Assembly: GCA_000230955.3 (NCBI GenBank)
Contig: CP007060.1
Span: 2,610,216-2,674,215, forward strand
Direction of reading: 5' to 3'
Source: Halobacterium sp. DL1
GTDB lineage: Archaea > Halobacteriota > Halobacteria > Halobacteriales > Halobacteriaceae
DNA length: 64,000 bases
Within the stretch, counting starts at the first letter, position 1. Each line of letters opens with the position of its first letter. The translations under genes and the position numbers were made by a program. Shown here piece by piece: positions 1 to 8,477 of the stretch. A model generated the notes under the pieces. The model had not been told where the DNA came from. It was given only the letters and a program-made list of their open reading frames with translations, and did no database searches.

Positions 1-2
1 TC

Positions 3-347
3 TTCCCGCGTCTGGAGGAGCGCCACAGCCAGGACGCGGAGACGCTCTCGGGCGGCGAGCGACAGATGCTCGCGATGGCGCGCGCGCTGATGCCCGACCC
101 CGACGTGTTGCTCATCGACGAGCCCTCGGCGGGGCTGGCGCCCCAGCTCATCGAGCGGACGTTCGAGCACGTCGACCAGATCCGGCAGACGGGCACGGCG
201 GTGTTGATGGTCGAGCAGAACGTCGACGCCGCGCTCGACGTCACCGACCGCGCCTACGCCCTCGACATGGGCGAGAACAAGTTCGAGGCCGACGCCGAGA
301 CCATCCGGAGCTCCCAGCGCGTGCGGGACCTCTACCTCGGCAAGTAG
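3..347 (+). CDS. livF: Branched-chain amino acid-type ABC transporter ATPase (LivF), C-terminal part
   Basis: The reading frame enters from the left edge and gives about 114 residues of an ABC ATPase. Visible are the signature LSGGERQ, the Walker B segment LLIDEPSAGLAP and the H-loop region (here MVEQN), followed by the short C-terminal tail ending in LYLGK that is usual for LivF. LivF and LivG energise uptake of branched-chain amino acids or other organic acids. The upstream part of its operon lies outside the window. It is distinct from the complete livF at 58349-59062, which has the same signature order but a different sequence. The LivF assignment is firm; the substrate is unknown. Confidence 0.9.
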   Translation, partial: FPRLEERHSQDAETLSGGERQMLAMARALMPDPDVLLIDEPSAGLAPQLIERTFEHVDQIRQTGTAVLMVEQNVDAALDVTDRAYALDMGENKFEADAETIRSSQRVRDLYLGK

Positions 348-404
348 GTCGCTCGCGTCCGGACTTTCAGAACACCTTTTGCCGCCGCCCACGACCCACC
401 GGAC

Positions 405-2159
405 ATGTTCATCGCTTTCCGCCGGGAGGTCGAGACGGCCCTCGCGGCCGCACTCGACGACCTCGGCTACCCGACCGGGGACCTCGGCATCGAGGAACCA
501 CCCGCGGACGTTCCCGCCGTACTCGCGTCCAGCGCGGCGTTCCGGCTCGCGGGCGAGGCGGGGGCACCGCCGCCGCAGGTCGCCGCCGAACTCGTCGACG
601 CGCTCGACTTGACAGAGGCGGACTACGTCGGCGGCGTTAGCTCGCAGGGCCCGTACGTGAACTTCACGCCGAGCGAGGAGTACTACGCAGCCACGCTGGA
701 GTCCGCGCAGGCCGACGACTGGGGGCGCCTGCCCGACACCGGCGACTCCGTCGTCGTCGAGCACACGAGCGCGAACCCGACCGGCCCCGTCCACGTCGGG
801 CGCGCCCGCAACCCCATCCTCGGCGACGCCGTCTCCAGGGTCCTCGACTACGCCGGCTACGACGTCACCCGCGAGTACTACGTCAACGACGCGGGCCGCC
901 AGATGGCCGTGTTCACCTGGGCCTACGAGCACTTCGACGAGGACGACCTCCCGGAACCCGGCCGCGACAAGCCCGACTACGACCTCGTTCGCTACTACCG
1001 GGCGGGCAACGAGTTCTTAGAGGAGGGCGAACCGGAGGCCGTCGAGGAGGCCGAGACGGAGATCGCGGCCATCATCGAGGGCCTCGACCGGGGCGACGAG
1101 GAGACCTACGAGCGCGTCGGCGAGGTCGTCGAGGGCGTGCTCGGCGGGATGCGCCAGACCCTCGAGCGCCTCCCCGCGGAGTTCGACGAGTTCGTCCGGG
1201 AGACCGAGTTCCTCCGGGACGGTTCGACCGACGAGGTGGTCGAGGACTTGAAGACGTCGGCACACGCCTTCGAGGAGGAGGACGCCTGGCAACTCGACCT
1301 CGAGGAGTGGGACATCGAGCAGTCGTTCGTCTTCCTGCGCTCGGACGACACGACGCTGTACACCACCAGAGACCTCGCCCACCACGAGTGGAAGTTCGAC
1401 ACGTTCGACCGCGCTATCACCGTGCTCGGCGAGGACCAGGAGCTCCACGCGAACAAGCTCCGTGCCGCCCTCGACATCCGCGGCAACGACACCGACCAGC
1501 TCGAGGAGCTGTTCTACGCGTGGGTGAACCTCCCGGGCGGCGAGTCGATGAGCACCCGACAGGGCACCGGCGTCGACATGGACGACCTGCTCGACGAGGC
1601 CGTCCTGCGCGCCGAAGAGGCGGTCCGCTCCCGGCTGGACGACCGCATCCGCGACGACGACCTGACCGAGGACGACGTCGAGCGCATCGCCCGCCAGGTC
1701 GGCATCGGCGCGGTCCGCTACGACATCGTCTCGAAGCAGCCGACGAAGGCCATCACGTTCGACTGGGAGGACGCCCTCGACTTCGAGGGGCAGAGCGCGC
1801 CGTACGTCCAGTACGCCCACGCTCGTGCTTGCGGAATTCTGGGTGAAGCTGGCGACGCGAACGCGGCGCTCGACGCGGACCTCCTCACGACGGACGAGGA
1901 GCAGAACCTCCTGCAGGCGGTGGCGCGGTTCCCGGTCGTCGTCGAGTCCGCGGCGGACGAACTCGAACCCCACCAGGTCGCGACGTACGCCCGCGACTTC
2001 GTGGACACGTTCAACGCGTTCTACCGGTCGTGTCCGGTGCTCGCCGACGACGTCGACGACGACCTGCGGGACGCGCGCCTGGCACTGGTCGAGGCGTCGC
2101 GGACCACGCTCGCGAACGCGCTGTCGGTCCTCGGCATCGAGGCGCCAGACTCTATGTGA
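405..2159 (+). CDS. argS: Arginyl-tRNA synthetase
   Basis: This 584-residue class I aminoacyl-tRNA synthetase charges tRNA-Arg. The HIGH-type motif appears as HVGR (residues 130-133) after a conserved SANPTGP segment, and a KMSKS-like stretch reads MSTRQG. The N-terminal additional domain and a C-terminal anticodon-binding domain ending in LSVLGI are present, so the length is complete for the family. The ATG at 405 follows a 57-bp gap after the livF fragment, so it may have its own promoter. The TGA at 2157-2159 lies two bases from the stop of a small minus-strand gene. Confidence 0.96.
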   Translation: MFIAFRREVETALAAALDDLGYPTGDLGIEEPPADVPAVLASSAAFRLAGEAGAPPPQVAAELVDALDLTEADYVGGVSSQGPYVNFTPSEEYYAATLESAQADDWGRLPDTGDSVVVEHTSANPTGPVHVGRARNPILGDAVSRVLDYAGYDVTREYYVNDAGRQMAVFTWAYEHFDEDDLPEPGRDKPDYDLVRYYRAGNEFLEEGEPEAVEEAETEIAAIIEGLDRGDEETYERVGEVVEGVLGGMRQTLERLPAEFDEFVRETEFLRDGSTDEVVEDLKTSAHAFEEEDAWQLDLEEWDIEQSFVFLRSDDTTLYTTRDLAHHEWKFDTFDRAITVLGEDQELHANKLRAALDIRGNDTDQLEELFYAWVNLPGGESMSTRQGTGVDMDDLLDEAVLRAEEAVRSRLDDRIRDDDLTEDDVERIARQVGIGAVRYDIVSKQPTKAITFDWEDALDFEGQSAPYVQYAHARACGILGEAGDANAALDADLLTTDEEQNLLQAVARFPVVVESAADELEPHQVATYARDFVDTFNAFYRSCPVLADDVDDDLRDARLALVEASRTTLANALSVLGIEAPDSM

Positions 2160-2160
2160 C

Positions 2161-2262
2161 CTACAGCGCGCCGACGAACGCCAGCGAACCGTAGAGGACG
2201 GCGAGCGCCAGCAGGACGTAGAGAATCAGCCAGCCGGTCGAGATCGAGTTGTCGGTTGCCAT
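2161..2262 (-). CDS. 33-residue single-span membrane peptide
   Basis: A very short frame from ATG at 2262 to TAG at 2161 encodes 33 residues: a polar N-terminus (MATDNSISTG) followed by about 21 hydrophobic residues (WLILYVLLALAVLYGSLAFVG). Hydrophobic start-to-end layout, an ATG start and exact fit between argS and the minD-like gene support a real small membrane protein. It lies 25 bp downstream of the MinD-like gene on the same strand and may be cotranscribed with it. No function can be assigned. Confidence 0.6.
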   Translation of the reverse strand: MATDNSISTGWLILYVLLALAVLYGSLAFVGAL

Positions 2263-2287
2263 ACCCAACCTCCGTCGTGCCGTTCGC

Positions 2288-3139
2288 TTAATCCTTCCCG
2301 TTCGACCCGAGGAAGCCGCCGGTCACCCGGGAGAGCAGCGACGGACTCCCGGTTTCGGACTCGTCTGTGACCTCCGCGAGCGCGGCGCCGGCGGCCGCCG
2401 ACGCCTCCTCGTCGTCCTCCTGGAACGACAGCGGCGGCGACTCCCCGAGCAGTTCGTAGCCGAGTTCCCGGTAGGACTGGGCCGCGGGGCTCTCCTCGGC
2501 GTGGACGACCAGCGGTTCGCCCGCGTCCTCGCTGTCGGCGACGCCGCTGTCCTCCGGGATGGCGGCCAGCAGCGGGACGTCGAGGTCCGCGACCGCGTCC
2601 TCGGTGTCGGCGCTCCCGCCCTCCCGCGTCAGCACGAGTCCCGCCACCTCGCCACCGACGCGCTCGGCGAGCGCCAGCGTCTTCGCGGTGTTCTCGAGGG
2701 CCGCGACCTGCGGCGTCGACACCAACAGGACGTCGTCGGCGAGGCCGAGTGGCACCGTCGTGTCGTGGCTCAGGCCGCCGCCCGTGTCCACGACCACCAC
2801 GTCGTAGGCCTCGCGGAGGTCCGCGGCCACGTCCCTGAGCTTCGAGGGGTCCGCGCGCCCGAAGTCCTCGATGTCCGTCCCGCCGACCATCACGTCGATG
2901 CCACCCGGCGCCGACCCGACAGCGTCCAGCGTCTCGGCGTCCCCCGCGAGGACGTCGTGGAGCGTCGCGTCGGCCGGTTCGACCTCGAGGACGGTGCCGA
3001 GGTTCGCCATCCCGAGGTCGTAGTCCACGAGCACCACCGACCGGCCGGCCTCCGCCATCGCGGCCGCGGCGTTCACCGCGGTCGTCGTCTTGCCGACGCC
3101 CCCCTTCCCGGAGGCGACGGCGAACACGTGCCCTGTCAT
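2288..3139 (-). CDS. MinD/ParA-like P-loop ATPase
   Basis: This 283-residue protein begins with a deviant Walker A motif, GKGGVGKT (residues 11-18), typical of the MinD/ParA/Mrp ATPases that dimerise on ATP and position partner proteins. A switch segment VDYDLGMANL and a later VVVDTGGGLS follow. The C-terminus is variable, charged and Ala-rich and ends near TGGFLGSNGKD, without a clear membrane-targeting amphipathic helix. Haloarchaea carry several MinD paralogues, some placing chemotaxis and motility machinery; no such genes lie nearby, so the partner is unknown. The 33-residue membrane peptide immediately downstream could be linked. Confidence 0.88.
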   Translation of the reverse strand: MTGHVFAVASGKGGVGKTTTAVNAAAAMAEAGRSVVLVDYDLGMANLGTVLEVEPADATLHDVLAGDAETLDAVGSAPGGIDVMVGGTDIEDFGRADPSKLRDVAADLREAYDVVVVDTGGGLSHDTTVPLGLADDVLLVSTPQVAALENTAKTLALAERVGGEVAGLVLTREGGSADTEDAVADLDVPLLAAIPEDSGVADSEDAGEPLVVHAEESPAAQSYRELGYELLGESPPLSFQEDDEEASAAAGAALAEVTDESETGSPSLLSRVTGGFLGSNGKD

Positions 3140-3184
3140 GTGCCCGCATACGCAGAGCGCGACTTAAAGCGTTGGGCGCGAGTG

Positions 3185-3205
3185 GGGGTCAAAGCTTACT
3201 TACAC
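3185..3205 (+). promoter_or_regulatory. TATA-like promoter of prf1
   Basis: An A+T-rich stretch (AAAGCTTACTTAC) lies about 25-35 bases upstream of the prf1 ATG in otherwise G+C-rich DNA. This spacing is what a haloarchaeal TATA box gives for a leaderless or short-leader transcript. No Shine-Dalgarno sequence precedes the ATG. Confidence 0.45.
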
Positions 3206-3227
3206 GCTGGCCGGCTACTTCCGAGCA

Positions 3228-4478
3228 ATGAGCGAGCAGGAGGGCGTACCGTCCGAGGACCGACGAAAGTACGAGTTCCAGAAGGTCATCGAGGAGCTCA
3301 AGGACTACTCCGGGAGCGGCACGCAACTCGTCACCATCTACATCCCCCCGGACAAGCAGGTTTCGGACGTCGTCGCCCACGTCACGCAGGAGCACTCCGA
3401 GGCGTCGAACATCAAGTCGAAGCAGACCCGGACGAACGTCCAGGACGCGCTCACCTCCATCAAGGACCGCCTCCGCTACTACGACACCTTCCCGCCGGAC
3501 AACGGGATGGTCATCTTCTCCGGCGCCGTCGACTCCGGCGGCGGCCGCACCGACATGGTCACGGAGGTCCTCGAATCCCCGCCCCAGCCCATCGAGTCGT
3601 TCCGCTACCACTGCGACAGCGCGTTCCTCACCGAGCCGCTCCAGGAGATGCTCGGGGACAAGGGCTTGTATGGCCTCATCGTCCTCGACCGCCGGGAGGC
3701 CAACGTCGGCTGGCTGAAGGGCAAGCGCATCGAGGCCGTCAAGTCCGCGAGTAGTCTCGTTCCCGGGAAGCAGCGGAAGGGGGGCCAGTCCGCACAACGG
3801 TTCGCCCGACTCCGCCTCGAGGCCATCGACAACTTCTACCAGGAGATCGCGGGGATGGCCGACGATCTCTTCGTCCCGAAGCGCCACGAGATCGACGGCA
3901 TTCTCGTCGGCGGCCCCTCACCGACCAAGGACGAGTTCCTCGACGGCGACTACCTCCACCACGAACTCCAGGACCACGTCCTCGGCAAGTTCGACGTCTC
4001 CTACACCGACGAGTCCGGCCTGAAGGAGATGGTCGACTCCGCCCAGGAGACGCTCGCCGAAGCCGACCTGATGGACGACAAGGCGGACATGGAGGAGTTC
4101 TTCCAGGAGCTCAACGGCGGCGACCTCGCCACCTACGGCTTCGACCAGACCCGCCAGAACCTCATCATGGGCTCCGTCGACCGCCTGCTCATCTCCGAGG
4201 ACCTCCGCAAGGACGTCGTCACCTACGAGTGTCCGAACGACCACGACGAACGGGAACTGATCGCCCAGCGCGCGGACACCCCCGAACACGAGTGCGCGGA
4301 GTGTGGCGAGGAGGCCGAGATCCTCGAGCGCGAGGACGCCATCGACCACCTGATGAACATCGCCGAACAGCGCGGTACGGACACCCACTTCATCTCCACG
4401 GACTTCGAGAAGGGTGAACAGCTCCTCACCGCCTTCGGTGGGTTCGCCGGGCTGCTGCGGTACGGAACGGGCGTCTAA
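3228..4478 (+). CDS. prf1: Peptide chain release factor aRF1
   Basis: Archaeal release factor 1, 416 residues, recognises all three stop codons and triggers peptide release. The stop-codon recognition motif NIKS is at residues 61-64, the YxCxxxF motif at 127-133 (YHCDSAF), and the catalytic GGQ loop at 185-187. The C-terminal domain carries a Cys-rich segment (YECPNDHD...HECAECGEE) that resembles a zinc ribbon. It is transcribed divergently from the MinD-like gene and followed by a hairpin with T-runs on both sides. Confidence 0.98.
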   Translation: MSEQEGVPSEDRRKYEFQKVIEELKDYSGSGTQLVTIYIPPDKQVSDVVAHVTQEHSEASNIKSKQTRTNVQDALTSIKDRLRYYDTFPPDNGMVIFSGAVDSGGGRTDMVTEVLESPPQPIESFRYHCDSAFLTEPLQEMLGDKGLYGLIVLDRREANVGWLKGKRIEAVKSASSLVPGKQRKGGQSAQRFARLRLEAIDNFYQEIAGMADDLFVPKRHEIDGILVGGPSPTKDEFLDGDYLHHELQDHVLGKFDVSYTDESGLKEMVDSAQETLAEADLMDDKADMEEFFQELNGGDLATYGFDQTRQNLIMGSVDRLLISEDLRKDVVTYECPNDHDERELIAQRADTPEHECAECGEEAEILEREDAIDHLMNIAEQRGTDTHFISTDFEKGEQLLTAFGGFAGLLRYGTGV

Positions 4479-4483
4479 GACGC

Positions 4484-4536
4484 ACTTTTTGCGCTGCACG
4501 GGGTAGCCTGCGGCCACCCCGTTCGGCAAAAACTTG
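4484..4536. terminator. Bidirectional hairpin/T-run terminator between prf1 and the ferredoxin gene
   Basis: Directly after the prf1 stop there is a run of five T (4486-4490). A perfect 7-bp inverted repeat follows (ACGGGGT at 4498-4504, ACCCCGT at 4516-4522), and then runs of A (from about 4528) that read as T-runs on the minus strand. The arrangement suits termination of both convergent genes. A second 8-bp inverted repeat (CCGAGCGC/GCGCTCGG) occupies 4578-4604. Confidence 0.5.
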
Positions 4537-4673
4537 TGGAAAAAGCACAGCGTCGCTCCCGATGGTCGCTCCTCGGCCCGAGCGCTCACTTCGTTCGCGC
4601 TCGGTGAACCGCGACCCTTCCGGGGTCTTCGACCCGCTCGGGTCGCGGATGCTCGCAGCCGGCTCTTTCTCGG

Positions 4674-5321
4674 TCAGTCGTCGGCGTGGGCCAGTTCGAA
4701 CGGGTACGGCGGGAGCCGTAGTTCGTCGAGGCCGGGGAGGTGTTTGACGTCGTAGACGACTTTCAGTTCGTCAGTGACGGGGACGCCGTTGCAGGAGAGG
4801 CGGAACCCCTGGTCGAGGAGGTCCGGCGAGAGGATGTGGTCGATGGGCTGGGAGAGGTCGCCCTCCGTGACGGCCACCGCGCAGTTCGCGCAGGCGCCGC
4901 CGCGGCAGGCGTACGGCCACGCCCACCCGCGGCCCTCCGCGGCCTCGAGGAGGGACTCGCCGGGTTCGACGACGAACGTGCCGTGGTCGACGGGGCCGAG
5001 GTCCGCGTTCGCGGCCTTCTCGAAGAGGTCCGCATCGTCGAGGGCCCAGCCGCGTTCGTCGAGGGCCGTGTGGCTCAGGTACTCGACGGTCGTCTCCGCG
5101 GACACCGGCTGGTCGTCGACGTCCGCGGCGCTGTCGACGTCGCGGGGTTCGATGGCCTCGTCGCTCTCGATTGCCTCGTAGGCCGCCCGAACGAGCTTGA
5201 ACTCCTCGACGGACCCGCCCTGGTCGGGGTGGGTCTGGATGACGCGGCGGCGGTAGGCTTCCCGGATCTCGTCGTCGTCCGCGCCGGGGTCGACGCCGAG
5301 AATCTCGTGTGGGGAGTCCAC
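4674..5321 (-). CDS. J-domain/[2Fe-2S] ferredoxin fusion protein
   Basis: A 215-residue protein joins two modules. Residues 1-50 form a DnaJ-type J domain with the diagnostic HPD at 31-33 (start HEILGVDPGADDDEIREAY). Residues 110-205 are a plant-type ferredoxin with cluster cysteines C139, C144, C147 and C177 (CRGGACANC...SCNG). A linker of about 60 acidic residues separates them. The start is GTG at 5321. J domains stimulate Hsp70/DnaK; the ferredoxin module carries electrons. Similar fusions are known from haloarchaeal genomes, but no role follows from the sequence. It could tie redox state or Fe-S assembly to DnaK. Confidence 0.92.
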   Translation of the reverse strand: MDSPHEILGVDPGADDDEIREAYRRRVIQTHPDQGGSVEEFKLVRAAYEAIESDEAIEPRDVDSAADVDDQPVSAETTVEYLSHTALDERGWALDDADLFEKAANADLGPVDHGTFVVEPGESLLEAAEGRGWAWPYACRGGACANCAVAVTEGDLSQPIDHILSPDLLDQGFRLSCNGVPVTDELKVVYDVKHLPGLDELRLPPYPFELAHADD

Positions 5322-5362
5322 AGAGGGGGTTACGGCCAGAGCAGAATAAGTCTCACCGCTCC

Positions 5363-6433
5363 CTACACCATCGCGTCACTGGAAATATCGGGGTTGGCGT
5401 CGACGTAGGCGGCGAGTGTCTCGACGTAGCTCTCGAATGCCGGGCAGGCGGCGCCGCTGCCGGCGAGCGCCCGACGCGCGTTCGGGTTCACGTACCGCGT
5501 CGGGTGGGTGAAGTAGTCCAGCGTCTCCGGCGGGATGCCCGTCAGCGACCGGCCGAGCCCGGTGCCGAGCAGGCGCTTCGAGAGGCCGGGGGTCGACGGA
5601 ATCGGCAGCACGCGCGTGTCCGTCGCTGCGGCGAGCAGGCGGGTGAGTTCCGGAATCGTCGGCGGGTTCGGGTCGCAGAGCTGGTAGACCGCGCCGGCGT
5701 CGCCGTGCTCGGCGAGGTAGTCGACGGCGTCCACGACGAAGTTCCGCGGAACGACGTTGAGTTCCGTCGAGCGCGCGCCGGGGAAGACGGGCAGCGGCGC
5801 GACGCCTGGACAGCGCCGAAGCCACCGAAGTACGAAGTACGGGCCGTCGTACTTCTGCGTCTCGCCGGTCTCGCTGTCTCCGACCGTGATGGCGGGGCGG
5901 TAGACGGTCGCCGGCAGCCCCTCGGCCATCCGCTCCTGGACCAGCACCTCCGCTTCGAACTTCGTCGCCTCGTAGTGGTTGTTGAACGACTGCCCGACGT
6001 CCAGGTCGCCCTCGCCGAAGACGCCGTCGTGGCGCCCGCTGACGTAACACGTGCTGACGTACTGGAAGCGACGCAGGTCGCAGTCCGCCGCGAACGCCAG
6101 GACATTGCGGGTGCCCTCGACGTTGACCGCTTCGCCGACCGCGCGGTCGACGGCGAGGTCGTAGACCGCGGCGAGGTGGAACAGTTCCTCGACCTCCCGC
6201 TCGAGCGCGGCGCGCGCGCTGGCGTCGAGGCCGAGGTCCGGGTCCGTGATGTCGCCCTCATGGACGACGATGCTGTTCTCCCACTCCCCGCCCGCGAGTT
6301 CCCGCGCCCGGGATGCCGCGGCGTCCCGGTACTTCGGCTGGACGAGGCAGTGGACGGTGTCGGTCCGGTCGAGCAGTCGATCCACGAGCGCGGACCCGAG
6401 GAACCCCGGGAAGCCGGTGAGGAAGACGCTCAC
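5363..6433 (-). CDS. NAD(P)-dependent SDR of the acyl/thioester reductase (NAD_binding_4) type
   Basis: Counted from GTG at 6433 the protein has 356 residues and begins directly with the Rossmann motif TGFPGFLG. The catalytic Tyr-Lys pair is in YEATKFEAE, preceded by an YVSTCYVSG strand; LFHLAAVYDL and NVEGTRNVL are typical of the extended-SDR branch that includes fatty acyl-CoA and thioester reductases. The frame is open further upstream, but that part only mirrors the aldehyde dehydrogenase. The GTG overlaps the aldehyde dehydrogenase TGA by four bases, indicating translational coupling. A shared pathway acting on acyl or aldehyde intermediates is inferred; the substrate is unknown. Confidence 0.85.
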   Translation of the reverse strand: MSVFLTGFPGFLGSALVDRLLDRTDTVHCLVQPKYRDAAASRARELAGGEWENSIVVHEGDITDPDLGLDASARAALEREVEELFHLAAVYDLAVDRAVGEAVNVEGTRNVLAFAADCDLRRFQYVSTCYVSGRHDGVFGEGDLDVGQSFNNHYEATKFEAEVLVQERMAEGLPATVYRPAITVGDSETGETQKYDGPYFVLRWLRRCPGVAPLPVFPGARSTELNVVPRNFVVDAVDYLAEHGDAGAVYQLCDPNPPTIPELTRLLAAATDTRVLPIPSTPGLSKRLLGTGLGRSLTGIPPETLDYFTHPTRYVNPNARRALAGSGAACPAFESYVETLAAYVDANPDISSDAMV

Positions 6434-7986
6434 CGCAGCCACCCCGGGAACCGGGAGAGCGTACGCGTCCCCGCGGTCATCAGGCGCGTCCACAGTTCTG
6501 TCGGGAGCGGTCCGGGGTCGATGCGGGCGCCGCGCTGGACGGCGACGGTCTGCGATTCGGTGTACTTCAACAGCCCTTCGTCGCCGTGCCGGCGGCCGAT
6601 GCCGGAGTCGCCCATCCCGCCCATCGGCGCGTCCGTCGAGGCCCACGCGGCGGCGTACCCCTCGTTGACGTTGACGGTCCCACAGTCGACGCGCCGGGCG
6701 ACGCGCTCGCCGTGCTCCCCGTCGCCGGTCCAGACGGACGCGTTCAGGCCGTACGGGGAGTCGTTCGCGAGCGCGACCGCCTCGTCCTCACCGCCGACCC
6801 GGTAGAGGCTCACCACCGGGCCGAACGTCTCCTCGGCGTAGGCTGCCATCTCCGGCGTGACGTCCTCGAGGACCGTCGGTTCGTAGAAGTACGGCCCGAG
6901 GTCGGGGCGCTCGCGTCCGCCCACGAGCACCGACGCCCCCTGCTCGACGGCGTCCTCGACGTGCCGGGTCGTCTTCGCCAGCTGGTCGGCGTTCTGAAGC
7001 GACCCGATGTCGGGAGCGTAGTCGAAGCCGGTGCCGAGACGGAGCGCCCGGGTTTCGCCGACGAACGCGTCGCAGAACTCGTCGTAGACGGCGTCGTCGA
7101 CGTAGAGCCGCTCGGTGCTGATGCAGAGCTGTCCGGCGTTCGCGAAGCAGGCACGGACCGCGCCGCTGGCGGCCCGCTCGGGGTCCGCGTCGTCGAGGAC
7201 GAGCAGCGGGTTCTTCCCGCCGAGTTCCATCGAGCAGTCCACGAGGTTGCGGCCGGCGCGCGCGGCCACCTCGCGGCCCGTCGCCGTCGACCCCGTGAAG
7301 CAGACGTAGTCCGTGTGGTCGACGAGCGCCGTGCCGACCCGGTCGCCCTCCCCGGAGACGACGGCGAACAGTTCCGGCGGCAGCCCGGCCTCGACGAGCA
7401 GGCGGCGCACGAGCAACGCGACGTGTGTCGTCTGCTGGGCTGGCTTGAGGACGACGCCGTTCCCAGCCGCGAGCGCCGGCAGCGCGTCCGAGATGGCGAG
7501 CGTTACCGGGTAGTTCCACGGCGAGATGACGCCGACTACGCCCACCGGCCGGTGGTGGACCGTCGTCTTCGTGAGCCCCGGGAGCGCGCCCCGCCGGCGC
7601 TCGCTCGACAGCAGGCCGGGCGCCGCGTCGGCGTAGTGGCTCGCCGTCGCCGCGACGTCCAGGACTTCCTCGAAGGCGTCGCGGCGGGCCTTCCCGGTCT
7701 CCAGTTGCGCGAGGTCCATCACTGCGCCCTGCTCGTCGAGTACGTCGTCGGCGTACCGGTCGAGGACGGCGACGCGATCTTCGACCGGACGGTCGGCCCA
7801 CTTAGCCTGGGCCTCCCGGACCCGTGTAACGGCGGCCTCGACGTCCGCCTCAGTGCCCGCAGGAATCTCGGCCAGCGGCTCGCCAGTGTACGGCGCTTCG
7901 ACCGTGATTCGTGGCCGCTCGCCCGTGACGACGAGGTCCTCGCGGAGGCCGGCGAGCGTTTTGGCGTCCGTCCACTCCGTGTCCAT
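6430..7986 (-). CDS. Aldehyde dehydrogenase (succinic semialdehyde dehydrogenase-like)
   Basis: A full-length NAD(P)-dependent aldehyde dehydrogenase of 518 residues. Active-site residues are all visible: N158 in PWNYP, the general base E254 in MELGGKNP, and the nucleophile C288 in FANAGQLC. The family oxidises aldehydes to carboxylic acids. The 'succinic semialdehyde' label rests on general resemblance of the GQLC region and is only indicative. It is the first gene of a two-gene unit with the SDR at 5363-6433 (GTGA overlap). The pair may interconvert fatty or aromatic aldehydes and acids. Confidence 0.93.
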   Translation of the reverse strand: MDTEWTDAKTLAGLREDLVVTGERPRITVEAPYTGEPLAEIPAGTEADVEAAVTRVREAQAKWADRPVEDRVAVLDRYADDVLDEQGAVMDLAQLETGKARRDAFEEVLDVAATASHYADAAPGLLSSERRRGALPGLTKTTVHHRPVGVVGVISPWNYPVTLAISDALPALAAGNGVVLKPAQQTTHVALLVRRLLVEAGLPPELFAVVSGEGDRVGTALVDHTDYVCFTGSTATGREVAARAGRNLVDCSMELGGKNPLLVLDDADPERAASGAVRACFANAGQLCISTERLYVDDAVYDEFCDAFVGETRALRLGTGFDYAPDIGSLQNADQLAKTTRHVEDAVEQGASVLVGGRERPDLGPYFYEPTVLEDVTPEMAAYAEETFGPVVSLYRVGGEDEAVALANDSPYGLNASVWTGDGEHGERVARRVDCGTVNVNEGYAAAWASTDAPMGGMGDSGIGRRHGDEGLLKYTESQTVAVQRGARIDPGPLPTELWTRLMTAGTRTLSRFPGWLR

Positions 7987-8030
7987 ACGCGGTCTTGGGA
8001 GGCCAGCCTGTTAACTGCGGGCGCCGGCAG

Positions 8031-8477
8031 TCACTCGCGGCGCGCCACCGCCGCTGCCGCCAGCGCGGCGACGACTGCGGCACCGACGTCGAGTCCGGGA
8101 ACGTCGGTCCCTGTCGCCTCTCCGGACGTCGACGGCGTTCGACTCGACGTGGGCGTCCTGGGGTTTGGCGTCGTGGACCCCCGTGTCGTCGTGGTCGTAG
8201 TCGTCGGCGGTGTCTGGAGCCTGAACTCGACGCTCGCAGTCGCCTCGACGGGGTCGCCGTCCACCCGGTATGCGGCGTCCGTCTCCCGGTCGAACTCGCC
8301 GTCGTCGTCGGTGTCGTGGACGACGGTCGCGGTGAACTCGCCGTCCGTGGCGGCCGCCCGCGGAATCTCTACCTGGGGGTGGGCGGCGCCCGCCGCGAAG
8401 TGGTCGCTGACGCCGACCACGCGCCCGGACTCGTTGCGCACCACGACGAACCCGCCGTCAGTCGTCACGAGCCCCAC
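8031..8477 (-). CDS. DUF7282-like surface module with Thr-rich stalk and C-terminal anchor; probable 3' half of a split gene
   Basis: A 148-residue frame. It opens with a haloarchaeal beta-domain (GGFVVVRN ... SDHFAAGAAH ... VVHDTDDDGEFD) resembling DUF7282, then a run of seven Thr in a Thr/Pro/Ser stalk, then a hydrophobic C-terminus (PGLDVGAAVVAALAAAAVARRE) like a PGF-CTERM archaeosortase signal, with PGL in place of PGF. There is no N-terminal signal peptide, which an exported anchored protein needs. The frame continues exactly from the upstream gene after its TAG (8478-8480). It is best read as the C-terminal part of that protein; independent initiation at GTG 8477 or 8468 is possible. 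Confidence 0.6.
   Translation of the reverse strand: MGLVTTDGGFVVVRNESGRVVGVSDHFAAGAAHPQVEIPRAAATDGEFTATVVHDTDDDGEFDRETDAAYRVDGDPVEATASVEFRLQTPPTTTTTTTRGSTTPNPRTPTSSRTPSTSGEATGTDVPGLDVGAAVVAALAAAAVARRE

Noticed and set aside
1017-1973. Long minus-strand frames opposite argS, and similar long frames opposite atpA, atpB, atpI, hpaB-like and livHM genes
   Set aside because: High G+C codon use leaves antisense frames open; the translations are Arg/Val/Leu/Asp-rich without motifs, while the plus frames carry clear catalytic motifs.
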